This document shows, piece by piece, positions 1 to 6,103 of a DNA stretch of 7,260 bases. The DNA comes from Acidobacteriota bacterium. Lineage in GTDB: Bacteria > Acidobacteriota > Terriglobia > Terriglobales > Acidobacteriaceae. The notes under the pieces are model-generated. The model ran no database searches and had not been told where the DNA came from. It saw only the letters and a program-made list of their open reading frames with translations. Numbering within the stretch: position 1 is the stretch's first letter; every line of letters begins with the position of its first letter. Where the stretch lies: the NCBI GenBank assembly GCA_019247235.1, contig JAFAPG010000413.1, positions 1 to 7,260 of the forward strand. The letters run 5' to 3'. A program made the position numbers and the translations under genes.

Positions 1-26
1 GGCGTCTTGGTACCAGGGGAAAGCAA

Positions 27-584
27 CTATTTGTCGTAGTGCAGCAAGGAAAAGACCTCGTAATTTTGAAGGTGTTTGCGAGGCTCTAAAAAGTCCAGTT
101 CTACGACGAAGCCCAAACCCACAATTTGCGCGCCCAGCGATTCTGCCAATTTCGCCGTTGCCGCTGCCGTTCCGCCGGTAGCTAATAGGTCATCGACGAT
201 GAGGACGCGCTGGCCTTTCCCGATGGCGTCTTGGTGGATTTCAAGCGTATTGGTCCCGTACTCGAGCGTGTAGTCGTATTTGCTAGTAGCCGCGGGAAGT
301 TTGCCGGGCTTGCGTACAGGCACAAATCCTGCGTTGAGTCGGTAGGCTACAGCCGGTCCGAAGATGAACCCGCGCGCCTCCATGCCCAACACCAGGTCAA
401 TATCTTTTGCCAAGTAGTGATCGGCGAGTGAGTCAATGAGCGAGGCAAATCCCACTTTATCCTTGAGGAGGGTGGTGATGTCATAGAAAAGAATTCCTGG
501 TTTGGGAAAGTCGGGCACCTCCCGAATCAACTTCTTCAAATGCTCGCAATTCCCGCTAATTTGGGTTGAGCTCGCGTTGTGCAT
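27..584 (-). CDS. apt: Adenine phosphoribosyltransferase
   Basis: This cytosolic purine-salvage enzyme converts adenine and PRPP to AMP and pyrophosphate. The 185-residue product shows the type I phosphoribosyltransferase layout. The APRT N-terminal signature FPKPGILFYDITTLL is at about 26-40, EARGFIFG at 69-76, the substrate-loop region VPVRKPGKLP at 88-97, and the PRPP-binding motif VLIVDDLLATGGTA at 127-140. The C-terminal hood segment ends YEVFSLLHYDK. Length is close to the usual 170-180 residues, with a nonconserved N-terminal extension of about 15 residues. The ATG start is chosen because an AAGGAG Shine-Dalgarno lies 8 nt upstream, inside the end of the acylphosphatase gene, whose TAA directly abuts this ATG. 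It is therefore the last gene of the efp-acylphosphatase-apt run and probably depends on its promoter or on translational coupling. The stop is TAG. Nothing recognisable follows it in the 26 bases to the window edge. Confidence 0.96.
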   Translation of the reverse strand: MHNASSTQISGNCEHLKKLIREVPDFPKPGILFYDITTLLKDKVGFASLIDSLADHYLAKDIDLVLGMEARGFIFGPAVAYRLNAGFVPVRKPGKLPAATSKYDYTLEYGTNTLEIHQDAIGKGQRVLIVDDLLATGGTAAATAKLAESLGAQIVGLGFVVELDFLEPRKHLQNYEVFSLLHYDK

Positions 585-944
585 TTACCAGGCTCCTTCA
601 ATACGAAAGGTTGTAAGCCCAGAGACCGGCTTGGCTTCGAACTCCTCCACATCGTCCACGCGAGCGGCGCGCGGGCCCGCTTGCAGTCGCGAACGCAATC
701 CGAGGAGCTGCTCCCGTGTTCCTAAAGCCAAAACCTCGACCGTACCATCGGCATTGTTTCGCACCCACCCGCCAATTCCGAGGATGCCGGCTTCGCGCTC
801 GACAAACCAGCGGAAGCCTACTCCTTGTACCCGTCCACGGACCAGGTAGCGGCGCGCCAACAGGTTTTTATCGCGAGAATCGCTCGTGTCCAACATAGAC
901 GAGGAACTGAGATTCGGGACTGTTCGCTCTTGGTTTTCTGTCAT
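585..944 (-). CDS. acyP: Acylphosphatase
   Basis: This small cytosolic enzyme hydrolyses the carboxyl-phosphate bond of acyl phosphates. The family signature is clear. VRGRVQGVGFRWF (about 35-47) carries the phosphate-binding Arg45, and GWVRNNADGTVEV (about 59-71) carries the catalytic Asn63. The alpha/beta fold then runs to the C-terminal TTFRIEGAW. The conserved domain is about 88 residues (32-119), the normal family size. It is preceded by about 30 polar, nonconserved residues if the first ATG is used. That ATG overlaps the efp stop as ATGA, which suggests translational coupling. A second in-frame ATG at residue 17 (codon 894-896) lacks a visible ribosome binding site. The stop TAA touches the apt ATG with no spacer. 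The physiological substrate in bacteria is generally unclear, and its placement between efp and apt does not settle it. Confidence 0.93.
   Translation of the reverse strand: MTENQERTVPNLSSSSMLDTSDSRDKNLLARRYLVRGRVQGVGFRWFVEREAGILGIGGWVRNNADGTVEVLALGTREQLLGLRSRLQAGPRAARVDDVEEFEAKPVSGLTTFRIEGAW
593..598 (-). promoter_or_regulatory. Shine-Dalgarno of apt
   Basis: The minus strand reads AAGGAG 8 nt before the apt ATG. The site lies inside the last codons of the acylphosphatase gene. It fixes the apt start and allows reinitiation straight after the upstream TAA. Confidence 0.75.
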
Positions 945-1501
945 GCTCGCGATAGATAGGCGCCCTCGGAGGTGTCTACCCGAATTTTTTCTCCCTCATT
1001 GATGAAGGGAGGGACCTGCACGACCAATCCGGTTTCGGTCTTGGCAGGTTTGGTTACGCTCGAAGCAGTCGCGCTCTTCAGTCCGGGTTCGGTCTCTATT
1101 ACCGTCAAATCGACAGTTTGGGGAAGTTCAACTCCCACCGGCTTACCATCAAAGAATTCAACTTGAATCTCAAGATTGGGGATTAAATAGTCCACCGCCT
1201 CACCCAGAATCTCTTTCGTCAGGTGAATCTGTTCGTAATTCTCCGTATTCATGAAGTAGTAGGCGTCGCTGTCCTTGTAGAGGAACTCCATCTTGACCTC
1301 ATCCACGTTGACTCTCTCGATGGGATCGGCGGAACGGAAGCGGTGCTCGAACATGGCTCCGGTTCGCAGATTTCTCAATTTTGCCTGAATAAATGCCCGC
1401 AAGTTACCCGGGGTTCTGTGCTCAACGCTGAACACAGAGTGCAGGTCATTGTTATGTTTAATGATCATGCCTGGACGTAGTAGGGTAGCTGGGATGGCCA
1501 T
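941..1501 (-). CDS. efp: Elongation factor P (Asn at the loop tip)
   Basis: EF-P binds between the P and E sites of the ribosome and relieves stalling at polyproline stretches. From the ATG chosen here the protein has 186 residues, the usual length. It has the N-terminal KOW-like domain beginning MAIPATLLRPGMIIKHN, then the two OB domains. These include YYFMNTENYEQ, FFDGKPVGVELP, ETEPGLKSATASS and, at the end, VPPFINEGEKIRVDTSEGAYLSRA. The loop that reaches the peptidyl-transferase centre reads TPGNLRAF. Asn33 (codon 1403-1405) sits where E. coli has the beta-lysylated Lys34 and Pseudomonas the rhamnosylated Arg32. An in-frame ATG 51 nt upstream (codon 1550-1552) would add 17 residues unlike the family. 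The internal start fits homology and has AAGGAGAG about 11-13 nt upstream. The stop overlaps the next gene's start as ATGA, making efp the first gene of a three-gene run. Confidence 0.96.
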   Translation of the reverse strand: MAIPATLLRPGMIIKHNNDLHSVFSVEHRTPGNLRAFIQAKLRNLRTGAMFEHRFRSADPIERVNVDEVKMEFLYKDSDAYYFMNTENYEQIHLTKEILGEAVDYLIPNLEIQVEFFDGKPVGVELPQTVDLTVIETEPGLKSATASSVTKPAKTETGLVVQVPPFINEGEKIRVDTSEGAYLSRA

Positions 1502-1512
1502 GAATGAAAACG

Positions 1513-1520
1513 CTCTCCTT
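1513..1520 (-). promoter_or_regulatory. Probable Shine-Dalgarno of efp
   Basis: The minus strand reads AAGGAGAG, ending about 11 nt before the ATG at 1501. The spacing is slightly long. The site supports the short start over the upstream in-frame ATG, which it would otherwise place inside the coding region. Confidence 0.5.
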
Positions 1521-1577
1521 CGAGGGACTTGCGGCGAGGGAAGGCAAGCCATGATCGCCGCTGTGGCTAAATTCTGT

Positions 1578-1607
1578 ATTTTATACGGGCCTCCGGAGTT
1601 TTGGGAA
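1578..1607 (-). promoter_or_regulatory. Possible promoter of the efp-acyP-apt run
   Basis: The minus strand has TATAAAAT (plus coordinates 1578-1585) as a -10 candidate. TTCCCA (1602-1607) is a weak -35, 16 bp upstream of TATAAA. It lies about 80 bp before the efp start in the divergent gap. This is only a match to the sigma-70 consensus, and the -35 is poor. Confidence 0.35.
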
Positions 1608-1655
1608 CCGAACGTGGAAGCGACACCTGCCTTATCTTCTGGGCAAGTAAACAGC

Positions 1656-1661
1656 TAGAAT
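1656..1661 (+). promoter_or_regulatory. Possible -10 box of the YtxH-like gene
   Basis: TAGAAT matches five of six positions of the sigma-70 -10 consensus and lies about 40 bp before the start codon. No convincing -35 is seen at 16-18 bp upstream, so the call is weak. Confidence 0.3.
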
Positions 1662-1688
1662 GTTTAGTCGGAATCCAATGTGATGAAC

Positions 1689-1694
1689 GAGGTG
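1689..1694 (+). promoter_or_regulatory. Shine-Dalgarno of the YtxH-like gene
   Basis: GAGGTG sits 5 nt before the ATG at 1700. This decides that start over an in-frame TTG at 1601, which would add 33 residues with no membrane-protein or YtxH character. Confidence 0.65.
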
Positions 1695-1699
1695 CATTC

Positions 1700-1987
1700 A
1701 TGCGAGAAGGCAAATACGAGTCGAGCAGCAATGTCGGAACTGCCATAACCTTTCTGCTGATCGGATTAGGTGCTGGAGCGGCGGTAGGAATGCTGTTCGC
1801 ACCCAAGACCGGCCGTCAGTTGCGTCGCGACCTGCGCCGCAGTTACGACAATGCGCGTGAAACCTTCGGCGACTGGAAAGAAACCGCGCGTGATTTTGCC
1901 GAAGAGGCAATCGAGCGAGGCTCGGACTTAGCCGACGACCTAAGAGAGCGTGTGAAGCCGCTCGCTCGCGGCATTCGCCGCAGCTGA
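1700..1987 (+). CDS. YtxH-like small membrane protein
   Basis: The product is 95 residues. A short polar N-terminus is followed by one glycine-rich transmembrane segment at about 13-33. Next comes the hallmark GMLFAPKTGRQLRRDL (about 30-45), as in YtxH/gas-vesicle-GvpP-like proteins. An amphipathic, highly charged helical tail rich in Arg, Glu, Asp and Ala ends GIRRS. The tail is probably cytoplasmic and may form a coiled coil. The molecular role of this family is not well defined, and some members are linked to stress or envelope conditions. The ATG at 1700 is preferred because of the GAGGTG ribosome site and because the membrane segment then sits at the usual distance from the start. It is divergent from efp. 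Its TGA lies 3 nt from the stop of the converging AMIN-domain gene, leaving no space for a dedicated terminator. Confidence 0.87.
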   Translation: MREGKYESSSNVGTAITFLLIGLGAGAAVGMLFAPKTGRQLRRDLRRSYDNARETFGDWKETARDFAEEAIERGSDLADDLRERVKPLARGIRRS

Positions 1988-1990
1988 TCG

Positions 1991-3367
1991 TTACTGGAAG
2001 AGCGTGTCGAGCAATCCTTTGACTCTTCCCAACAGGTTTTTGTGTCCTCGAGTAGAAACCGCAGCTGGCGGGAGCACCACGAGGGTCGGCAGGGGAGCGG
2101 TTTGCCGGGATGAGCTACCCAGGCTGGTAGCCTCGGGTAAAGGCGCAGCAACCACGGTGGGACGGTTTTTCGAGCGCTCTAAGCCACTGAAAACGAGAGG
2201 CGACTCGACTGAAACTGTCATATGACTGGGGTCGGCGGGCTTTTGCCCGATCAGCCCATTGCCTGAGCCGAGCGTGGGCTCGCCTTTCACGGCGGGAGAA
2301 TTTGGCGAGTTCTGCAACTGCAATTTTCCTTCGGCGGGCCGGACGCTAGCCTGGGAGGAGTTGGCCGCCTGAAGCACCGGTTGCCCGGGGAGAGGACATC
2401 CGCACGCCGCAAGCGGAGTTTCGGTCGAGTCCAGCCGCCCTTGACGAAAGATGACCTCCTGCTGGGGCTTAATTTCATAGGTGCCATTGCCGATCAGCTC
2501 AGCCACTACGGCCGAAGAAGTACTGCCGGGCATCGATGCCACGCAGGTATTGCCCTGACGATCGGCGCGCACCGCTAAGTGGAATGCGCCGGGGCCGGGC
2601 AGCACGATGCGAAAATCGGGCGTCAGCACGGAATCGACCGAACTCTGAAGTACATAGTGAGTCTCCATCGATCCTTGATTCATTCCCATCATCATGTCCT
2701 GACCATTACCCGAGGTCGTAACCGAGAGAGTCGTCCCCGGACAAACTCGCACCTCACCGCCGCGCGCCAGGCGCAGAACCGCCACTTCCTCGCCCGCGGT
2801 TATGGCTGAACCTGAGGCCACACGGTTTCCGGCTTCGACCAAGGTGCCCGAGTTTCCTACCGTGACCGGCGTGACTGCCGGTTCGATTCCGGTGGTAAAC
2901 GCGGGACGCGAAGGCGGGCGGGCCGCGTTGGTCTTTAGCCCCGCCGGGGGGGCCTGGATGCGGATGTGAATTTCGTGCCCGCTCTCATCCGAGCTATAGC
3001 TAACCGGCGCCAAAAGGTCCACAACGATCCGCGTAACCGCGGGGCTGGTCCGATATTGATTGAGACGAATATTTTTGATCTGGGCATTACGAAAATGAAC
3101 GCGCCGTTCGGAGGTGGTCAGCTTCGAATTTGGCAGATCGATCACCAGCCGTAAAGGCTGATCGACGATTTGCATTTGCGGGGTAACCGGACGCGAACTG
3201 GTGATCTGGAGTACTGCGCCCTCGGAACTGGGACTGGCGGCCACCGCCTGGATTTCGGCCGAGGGCTGTTGCGCAGCCGCGCCCCAAAGGGCAGCTACCG
3301 CAGAAACGACCATGGGGGCGGCCAGAGCCGCCGCACAAGCTTTAGCTCGGGCGCAAAACAAAGACAA
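1991..3367 (-). CDS. Secreted AMIN-domain protein with a Cys-containing domain
   Basis: The product is 458 residues and probably periplasmic. Residues 1-33 resemble a signal peptide: a basic start, a long Ala/Val/Leu core and AAA-QQ as the likely cleavage site. Residues about 36-137 form an AMIN domain, including QIVDQPLRLVIDLPN, RNAQIKNIRLNQY and TRIVVDLLAPVSY. This fold is found in PilQ and AmiC and binds peptidoglycan or targets proteins to the envelope. After a Pro-rich linker, residues about 193-325 form a second compact region. It carries GGEVRVCPGTTLSV, a Met/Gly-rich MMMGMNQG stretch, LTPDFRIVLPGPG and GNTCV, then ACGCP, giving Cys210, 275, 322 and 324. I recall similar regions in other acidobacterial proteins but know no function. 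The remainder is low-complexity Pro/Ser-rich, ending in a basic amphipathic helix (GRVKGLLDTLFQ). The start is TTG, one of two near each other (residues 1 and 3), because an in-frame TAG lies three codons upstream. An ATG at residue 19 would delete the basic signal-peptide start. Confidence 0.85.
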   Translation of the reverse strand: MSLFCARAKACAAALAAPMVVSAVAALWGAAAQQPSAEIQAVAASPSSEGAVLQITSSRPVTPQMQIVDQPLRLVIDLPNSKLTTSERRVHFRNAQIKNIRLNQYRTSPAVTRIVVDLLAPVSYSSDESGHEIHIRIQAPPAGLKTNAARPPSRPAFTTGIEPAVTPVTVGNSGTLVEAGNRVASGSAITAGEEVAVLRLARGGEVRVCPGTTLSVTTSGNGQDMMMGMNQGSMETHYVLQSSVDSVLTPDFRIVLPGPGAFHLAVRADRQGNTCVASMPGSTSSAVVAELIGNGTYEIKPQQEVIFRQGRLDSTETPLAACGCPLPGQPVLQAANSSQASVRPAEGKLQLQNSPNSPAVKGEPTLGSGNGLIGQKPADPSHMTVSVESPLVFSGLERSKNRPTVVAAPLPEATSLGSSSRQTAPLPTLVVLPPAAVSTRGHKNLLGRVKGLLDTLFQ

Positions 3368-3495
3368 TTCCCGCTACTTGCTGGTAGGCTTTGGACGAGA
3401 GTAGCACTGATTGCGAGATTAATAAAGCAGAACGCAAGTGAGAGCTCGGAAGCGGCGGAACTAGGAATGTTTTGGCGAACCGCCGCACGTTGCAC

Positions 3496-3831
3496 TCAAG
3501 ATTCGGAAAGAAACTCGTACTCATCGATGACTGCGGCGACCGGGACCTTCAGATCGGCCACGGCTTCGTCGACCCTCACAACCTTCCCTCGGCAACGCAC
3601 GCGAATGCTCTCAGTCAAGGTAATTTCCGGAGGCAGGGTCAAGGTGAAGTCGATCTCTGAGCCGAGCGCCAAGGGAGCTTCCAGATAAAAACAGATGCCA
3701 CGCGCGCTGACGTCGCGAGTTTGCGCCGACAGTGCCGCTCCGGGGTTGCCAGCGTAGTTCACCGAAACCGGCAGCCGTAGGGCGAAACGTCGCGTCCCAC
3801 GCTTCTCGGCCTGTTGCACTTCCACCACCAT
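3496..3831 (-). CDS. PilZ-domain protein (predicted c-di-GMP binding)
   Basis: This is a stand-alone PilZ domain of 111 residues. The two signature elements of c-di-GMP binding are present: RxxxR at Arg15-Arg19 (in GTRRFALRLP) and D/NxSxxG at Asp40-Ser42-Gly45 (RDVSARGICFYLE). The remaining beta-barrel strands follow, for example GSEIDFTLTLPP and VRCRGKVVRVD. PilZ proteins act in the cytoplasm as second-messenger effectors, often on motility, pili or polysaccharide export. The target cannot be read here. The ATG start has AGGAG 7 nt upstream. The AMIN-domain gene follows on the same strand after a 128-bp gap. A functional link through pili or envelope is conceivable but is only inference, and co-transcription is uncertain. 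Confidence 0.92.
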   Translation of the reverse strand: MVVEVQQAEKRGTRRFALRLPVSVNYAGNPGAALSAQTRDVSARGICFYLEAPLALGSEIDFTLTLPPEITLTESIRVRCRGKVVRVDEAVADLKVPVAAVIDEYEFLSES

Positions 3832-3838
3832 CGTGAAG

Positions 3839-3843
3839 CTCCT
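3839..3843 (-). promoter_or_regulatory. Shine-Dalgarno of the PilZ gene
   Basis: The minus strand reads AGGAG 7 nt before the ATG at 3831, which supports that start. Confidence 0.7.
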
Positions 3844-3854
3844 AACCCACTGTA

Positions 3855-3883
3855 AGGATCGAACTTCCTGAGCTGCATGTCAA
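3855..3883 (-). promoter_or_regulatory. Possible promoter of the PilZ gene
   Basis: The minus strand has a perfect TTGACA (3878-3883) and, after a 17-bp spacer, a weak -10 GATCCT (3855-3860, three of six matches). Transcription would begin just upstream of the AGGAG. The perfect -35 and correct spacing argue for it, and the poor -10 argues against it. Confidence 0.4.
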
Positions 3884-3913
3884 GGGCAACTTTAGGACAG
3901 GGGGGTGCACATT

Positions 3914-3942
3914 TTGGGGAATTTCTCATGTACTCTTACAAC
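3914..3942 (+). promoter_or_regulatory. Possible promoter of trpG
   Basis: TTGGGG (3914-3919) is followed after 17 bp by TACAAC (3937-3942), both imperfect sigma-70 elements. A start site 7-8 nt downstream would fall at the A of the trpG ATG (3950), giving a leaderless mRNA. An 8-bp palindrome, TAGCGCTA (3943-3950), lies between the -10 and the start codon. Confidence 0.3.
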
Positions 3943-3949
3943 TAGCGCT

Positions 3950-4525
3950 ATGGTTTTCGTATTAGACAACTACGACTCATTCACCTATAACTTGGTGCAG
4001 TATCTAGGTGAATTGGGGGCGAAAGTCGTGGTTCGCCGGAACGATCAGGTAACCGTTGGGCAAGTCGAGGCTCTGCGCCCCAAGCACGTTGTGATTTCTC
4101 CAGGGCCCTGCACCCCTCAGGAGGCCGGCATCAGCATCGCTTTAATCGAGCATTTCACTGGCAAGGTCCCGCTGCTAGGGGTCTGTCTAGGGCATCAAGC
4201 CCTGGGAGCTGCTTTCGGCGGGAAAGTCATCCGGGCGCGCCATCTGATGCACGGGAAGACCAGTCAGATCACGCATGATGGGCGCACGGTATTTTCCGGG
4301 TTGTCGTCCCCGTTCACCGCCACCCGTTACCATTCCCTGATTGTTCAGGAAGAGGATCTACCGAGCGAGCTTCAGGTCAGCGCTTGGACCCAAGAGCCGG
4401 ATGGATCGAGAACCATCATGGGGTTGCGCCACAATAAATTCCCTGCCGAAGGTGTGCAGTTTCATCCGGAGAGCGTCTTGACGGGCGAAGGCAAAAAACT
4501 GCTCAGCAATTTTCTCAGCCTCTAG
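3950..4525 (+). CDS. trpG: Anthranilate synthase component II (glutamine amidotransferase)
   Basis: This class I glutamine amidotransferase delivers ammonia from glutamine to TrpE for anthranilate formation from chorismate. In many bacteria the same protein also serves as PabA with the folate-pathway PabB. From the ATG at 3950 it has 191 residues, the standard length. It begins MVFVLDNYDSFTYNLVQYLG. It shows SPGPCTPQEAGIS (50-62), the nucleophile elbow GVCLGHQALG with Cys79, RYHSLIV (126-132), and FHPESVLT with His172 and Glu174 completing the triad. An upstream in-frame GTG at 3905 would add 15 residues that the family lacks. However, the ATG has no evident Shine-Dalgarno. The gene is divergent from PilZ and converges on trpE, with the last 11 bp of both genes overlapping. 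Its partner subunit is thus adjacent but on the opposite strand. Confidence 0.95.
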   Translation: MVFVLDNYDSFTYNLVQYLGELGAKVVVRRNDQVTVGQVEALRPKHVVISPGPCTPQEAGISIALIEHFTGKVPLLGVCLGHQALGAAFGGKVIRARHLMHGKTSQITHDGRTVFSGLSSPFTATRYHSLIVQEEDLPSELQVSAWTQEPDGSRTIMGLRHNKFPAEGVQFHPESVLTGEGKKLLSNFLSL

Positions 4526-6050
4526 CCAAGCCAGCTTTGGACCTACTGGGTAGGATACCCGGCTGTGCCCAGCCGTGGTTGCGCGCCGACTCGACGGCCC
4601 GCAGGACGGCTTGACCTTTATTGAGACACTCCTGATATTCCCGGGCGGGATCAGAATCGGCCACAATGCCGGAGCCTACTTGCAAATGGGCTTGTTCGCC
4701 TCGCATCATCATGGTGCGAATGGCGATGCAGGAATCTAAATTGCCAGCAAAGTCGGCATAAAGTACCGAGCCGCCGTAGATTGCTCGCCTGGTGGGCTCG
4801 AGTTCTTCAATGATCTGCATGGCGCGGACCTTCGGTGCCCCGCTCAAGGTGCCCGCCGGGAAGCAGGCAGCCAAGGCGTCGAGGGCATGCAAGTCAGCTC
4901 GGAGCTCACCTTCGACGGCTGAGACGATGTGCATCACGTGGGAATAGCGCTCCACATGCATTAAATCGCGAACCCGGACGGAGCCATACTCGCTGACCCG
5001 ACCCAAGTCATTTCGCCCGAGATCGACCAGCATGACATGCTCGGCCCGTTCTTTCTCATCGCTGAGCATCTCGTTCTCGAGGTGCCGGTCTTCTTCTTCG
5101 TCTTTTCCTCGGGGACGAGTGCCCGCGATGGGACGGTATTCCAGCTTGCGTCCGGTTACGCGGATCAGCATCTCCGGCGACGAACCCAAGACGTGAATGT
5201 CTCCCATGGTTAGAAAATACATATAGGGGGAGGGGTTGACGGCTCGCAGAGCGCGGTAGATCGAGAAGGATGCGACCTGCGGCTTGAAATCTAAGCGTTG
5301 TGAGAGCACCACCTGAAAAATATCGCCTGCGGCGATGTACTGTTTAGCCGCGCGCACGGAAGTTTCGAACTGTTCGCGGGTAATAACCGGCTGCAATTTG
5401 AGTTTGGCTCGCCGATGGCCCATGGCATCGCGACCCTGTTCGATCCGCAGCCGTCCGGCGAGCTTCTTTTCCAGATGAGCAATATCTTCAAGCGCTCGTT
5501 CATAAGCCTGACGTGGACTCTCGCGGGCAACATCGGCCGCGGCGATGATGTGAATTTGATGGCGGAGATGATCAAACGCCAACATTCGGTCAAAGAACAT
5601 CAGCACGCAATCGGGAACTTGGAGGTCGTCGGTTGTACCCTGGCCGATATTTTCTAGCTGCCTGACGACGTCATAGGCACAATATCCGACCGCTCCGGCG
5701 GTAAATGGAGGCAAGCCGGAAACGACGGCAGGTCGGTGCTCTTGCAACAGTTGCTTAGCCACGGAAAACACATTTGCCTGACGTTGTTCCCGGCTCTTGC
5801 CCCGGGAGATGATCACCTGAGACCCTTGGGTTCGCAATTGCATGTAGGGACGTGCGCCCAAAAATGTATAGCGCCCGATCTGCTCGCCGCGCTCGATCGA
5901 CTCGAGCAGGAAGGTATCGCTCTCGCCGCGGGCAATACGAAGATAGGCAGACACAGGGGTGAGTAGGTCTGCCATGATCGACTTCACCACCGGCACCAAA
6001 GTTGCCTGGCGGGCAAGGCGGCGAAACTCGTTGTAATCGGGGCGAATCAA
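4515..6050 (-). CDS. trpE: Anthranilate synthase component I
   Basis: This enzyme converts chorismate plus ammonia (from TrpG) to anthranilate and pyruvate, the first committed step of tryptophan synthesis. The 511-residue product has the N-terminal TrpE domain with DTFLLESIERGEQIGRYTFLG (46-65), whose LLES is the tryptophan feedback site. A PPFTAGAVGYCAYD segment follows. The chorismate-binding domain contains GDIFQVVLSQR (242-252), NPSPYMYFL (272-280) and PIAGTRPRG (307-315). It also has RAEHVMLVDLGRNDLGRV, YSHVMHIVS, FPAGTLSGAPKVRAM (397-411) and GSGIVADSDP. The intact feedback motifs suggest a Trp-inhibited enzyme. The start is TTG (plus 6048-6050). It is the first possible start in a frame open further upstream, and it gives the family-like beginning MIRPDYNEFRRLARQATLVP. 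No Shine-Dalgarno is evident. Arginase lies 53 bp upstream on the same strand, and the 3' end overlaps trpG by 11 bp. Confidence 0.95.
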   Translation of the reverse strand: MIRPDYNEFRRLARQATLVPVVKSIMADLLTPVSAYLRIARGESDTFLLESIERGEQIGRYTFLGARPYMQLRTQGSQVIISRGKSREQRQANVFSVAKQLLQEHRPAVVSGLPPFTAGAVGYCAYDVVRQLENIGQGTTDDLQVPDCVLMFFDRMLAFDHLRHQIHIIAAADVARESPRQAYERALEDIAHLEKKLAGRLRIEQGRDAMGHRRAKLKLQPVITREQFETSVRAAKQYIAAGDIFQVVLSQRLDFKPQVASFSIYRALRAVNPSPYMYFLTMGDIHVLGSSPEMLIRVTGRKLEYRPIAGTRPRGKDEEEDRHLENEMLSDEKERAEHVMLVDLGRNDLGRVSEYGSVRVRDLMHVERYSHVMHIVSAVEGELRADLHALDALAACFPAGTLSGAPKVRAMQIIEELEPTRRAIYGGSVLYADFAGNLDSCIAIRTMMMRGEQAHLQVGSGIVADSDPAREYQECLNKGQAVLRAVESARNHGWAQPGILPSRSKAGLARG

Positions 6051-6065
6051 ACGATTTTGTGGAAC

Positions 6066-6071
6066 ATTATA
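6066..6071 (-). promoter_or_regulatory. Consensus -10 box before trpE
   Basis: The minus strand reads a perfect TATAAT in the 53-bp arginase-trpE gap. No recognisable -35 lies 16-18 bp upstream and there is no TGn extension. If used, transcription would begin within about 10 nt of the TTG start, leaving no room for a trp attenuator. Confidence 0.4.
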
Positions 6072-6103
6072 CGATCCGACCGGCTTACGCGGTGGGCAGA
6101 GCT

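Noticed and set aside
8..15. Palindrome TGGTACCA downstream of apt as a terminator
   Set aside because: It has no loop, is only 4 bp per arm, and has no U-run after it on the minus strand within the window.
1..234. Direct repeat GGCGTCTTGGT at 1-11 and 224-234
   Set aside because: An 11-bp match is expected several times by chance in a window of this size, and the second copy lies inside apt coding sequence.
1223..1480. 85-codon plus-strand frame opposite efp
   Set aside because: It is fully antisense to efp, with no family resemblance and no ribosome site that would argue for it.
1502..1552. Longer efp start adding 17 residues
   Set aside because: The extra residues do not match EF-P, and the AAGGAGAG element lies inside them at reasonable distance from the family-type start.
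3170..3688. 172-codon open frame on the plus strand across the AMIN and PilZ genes
   Set aside because: It is antisense to two well-supported genes, is of low-complexity composition, and has no recognisable motif.
6051..6103. A tryptophan attenuator leader before trpE
   Set aside because: The gap is only 53 bp, has no Trp-codon-rich leader peptide (the only tiny ORF contains no Trp), and shows no alternative hairpins with a U-run.
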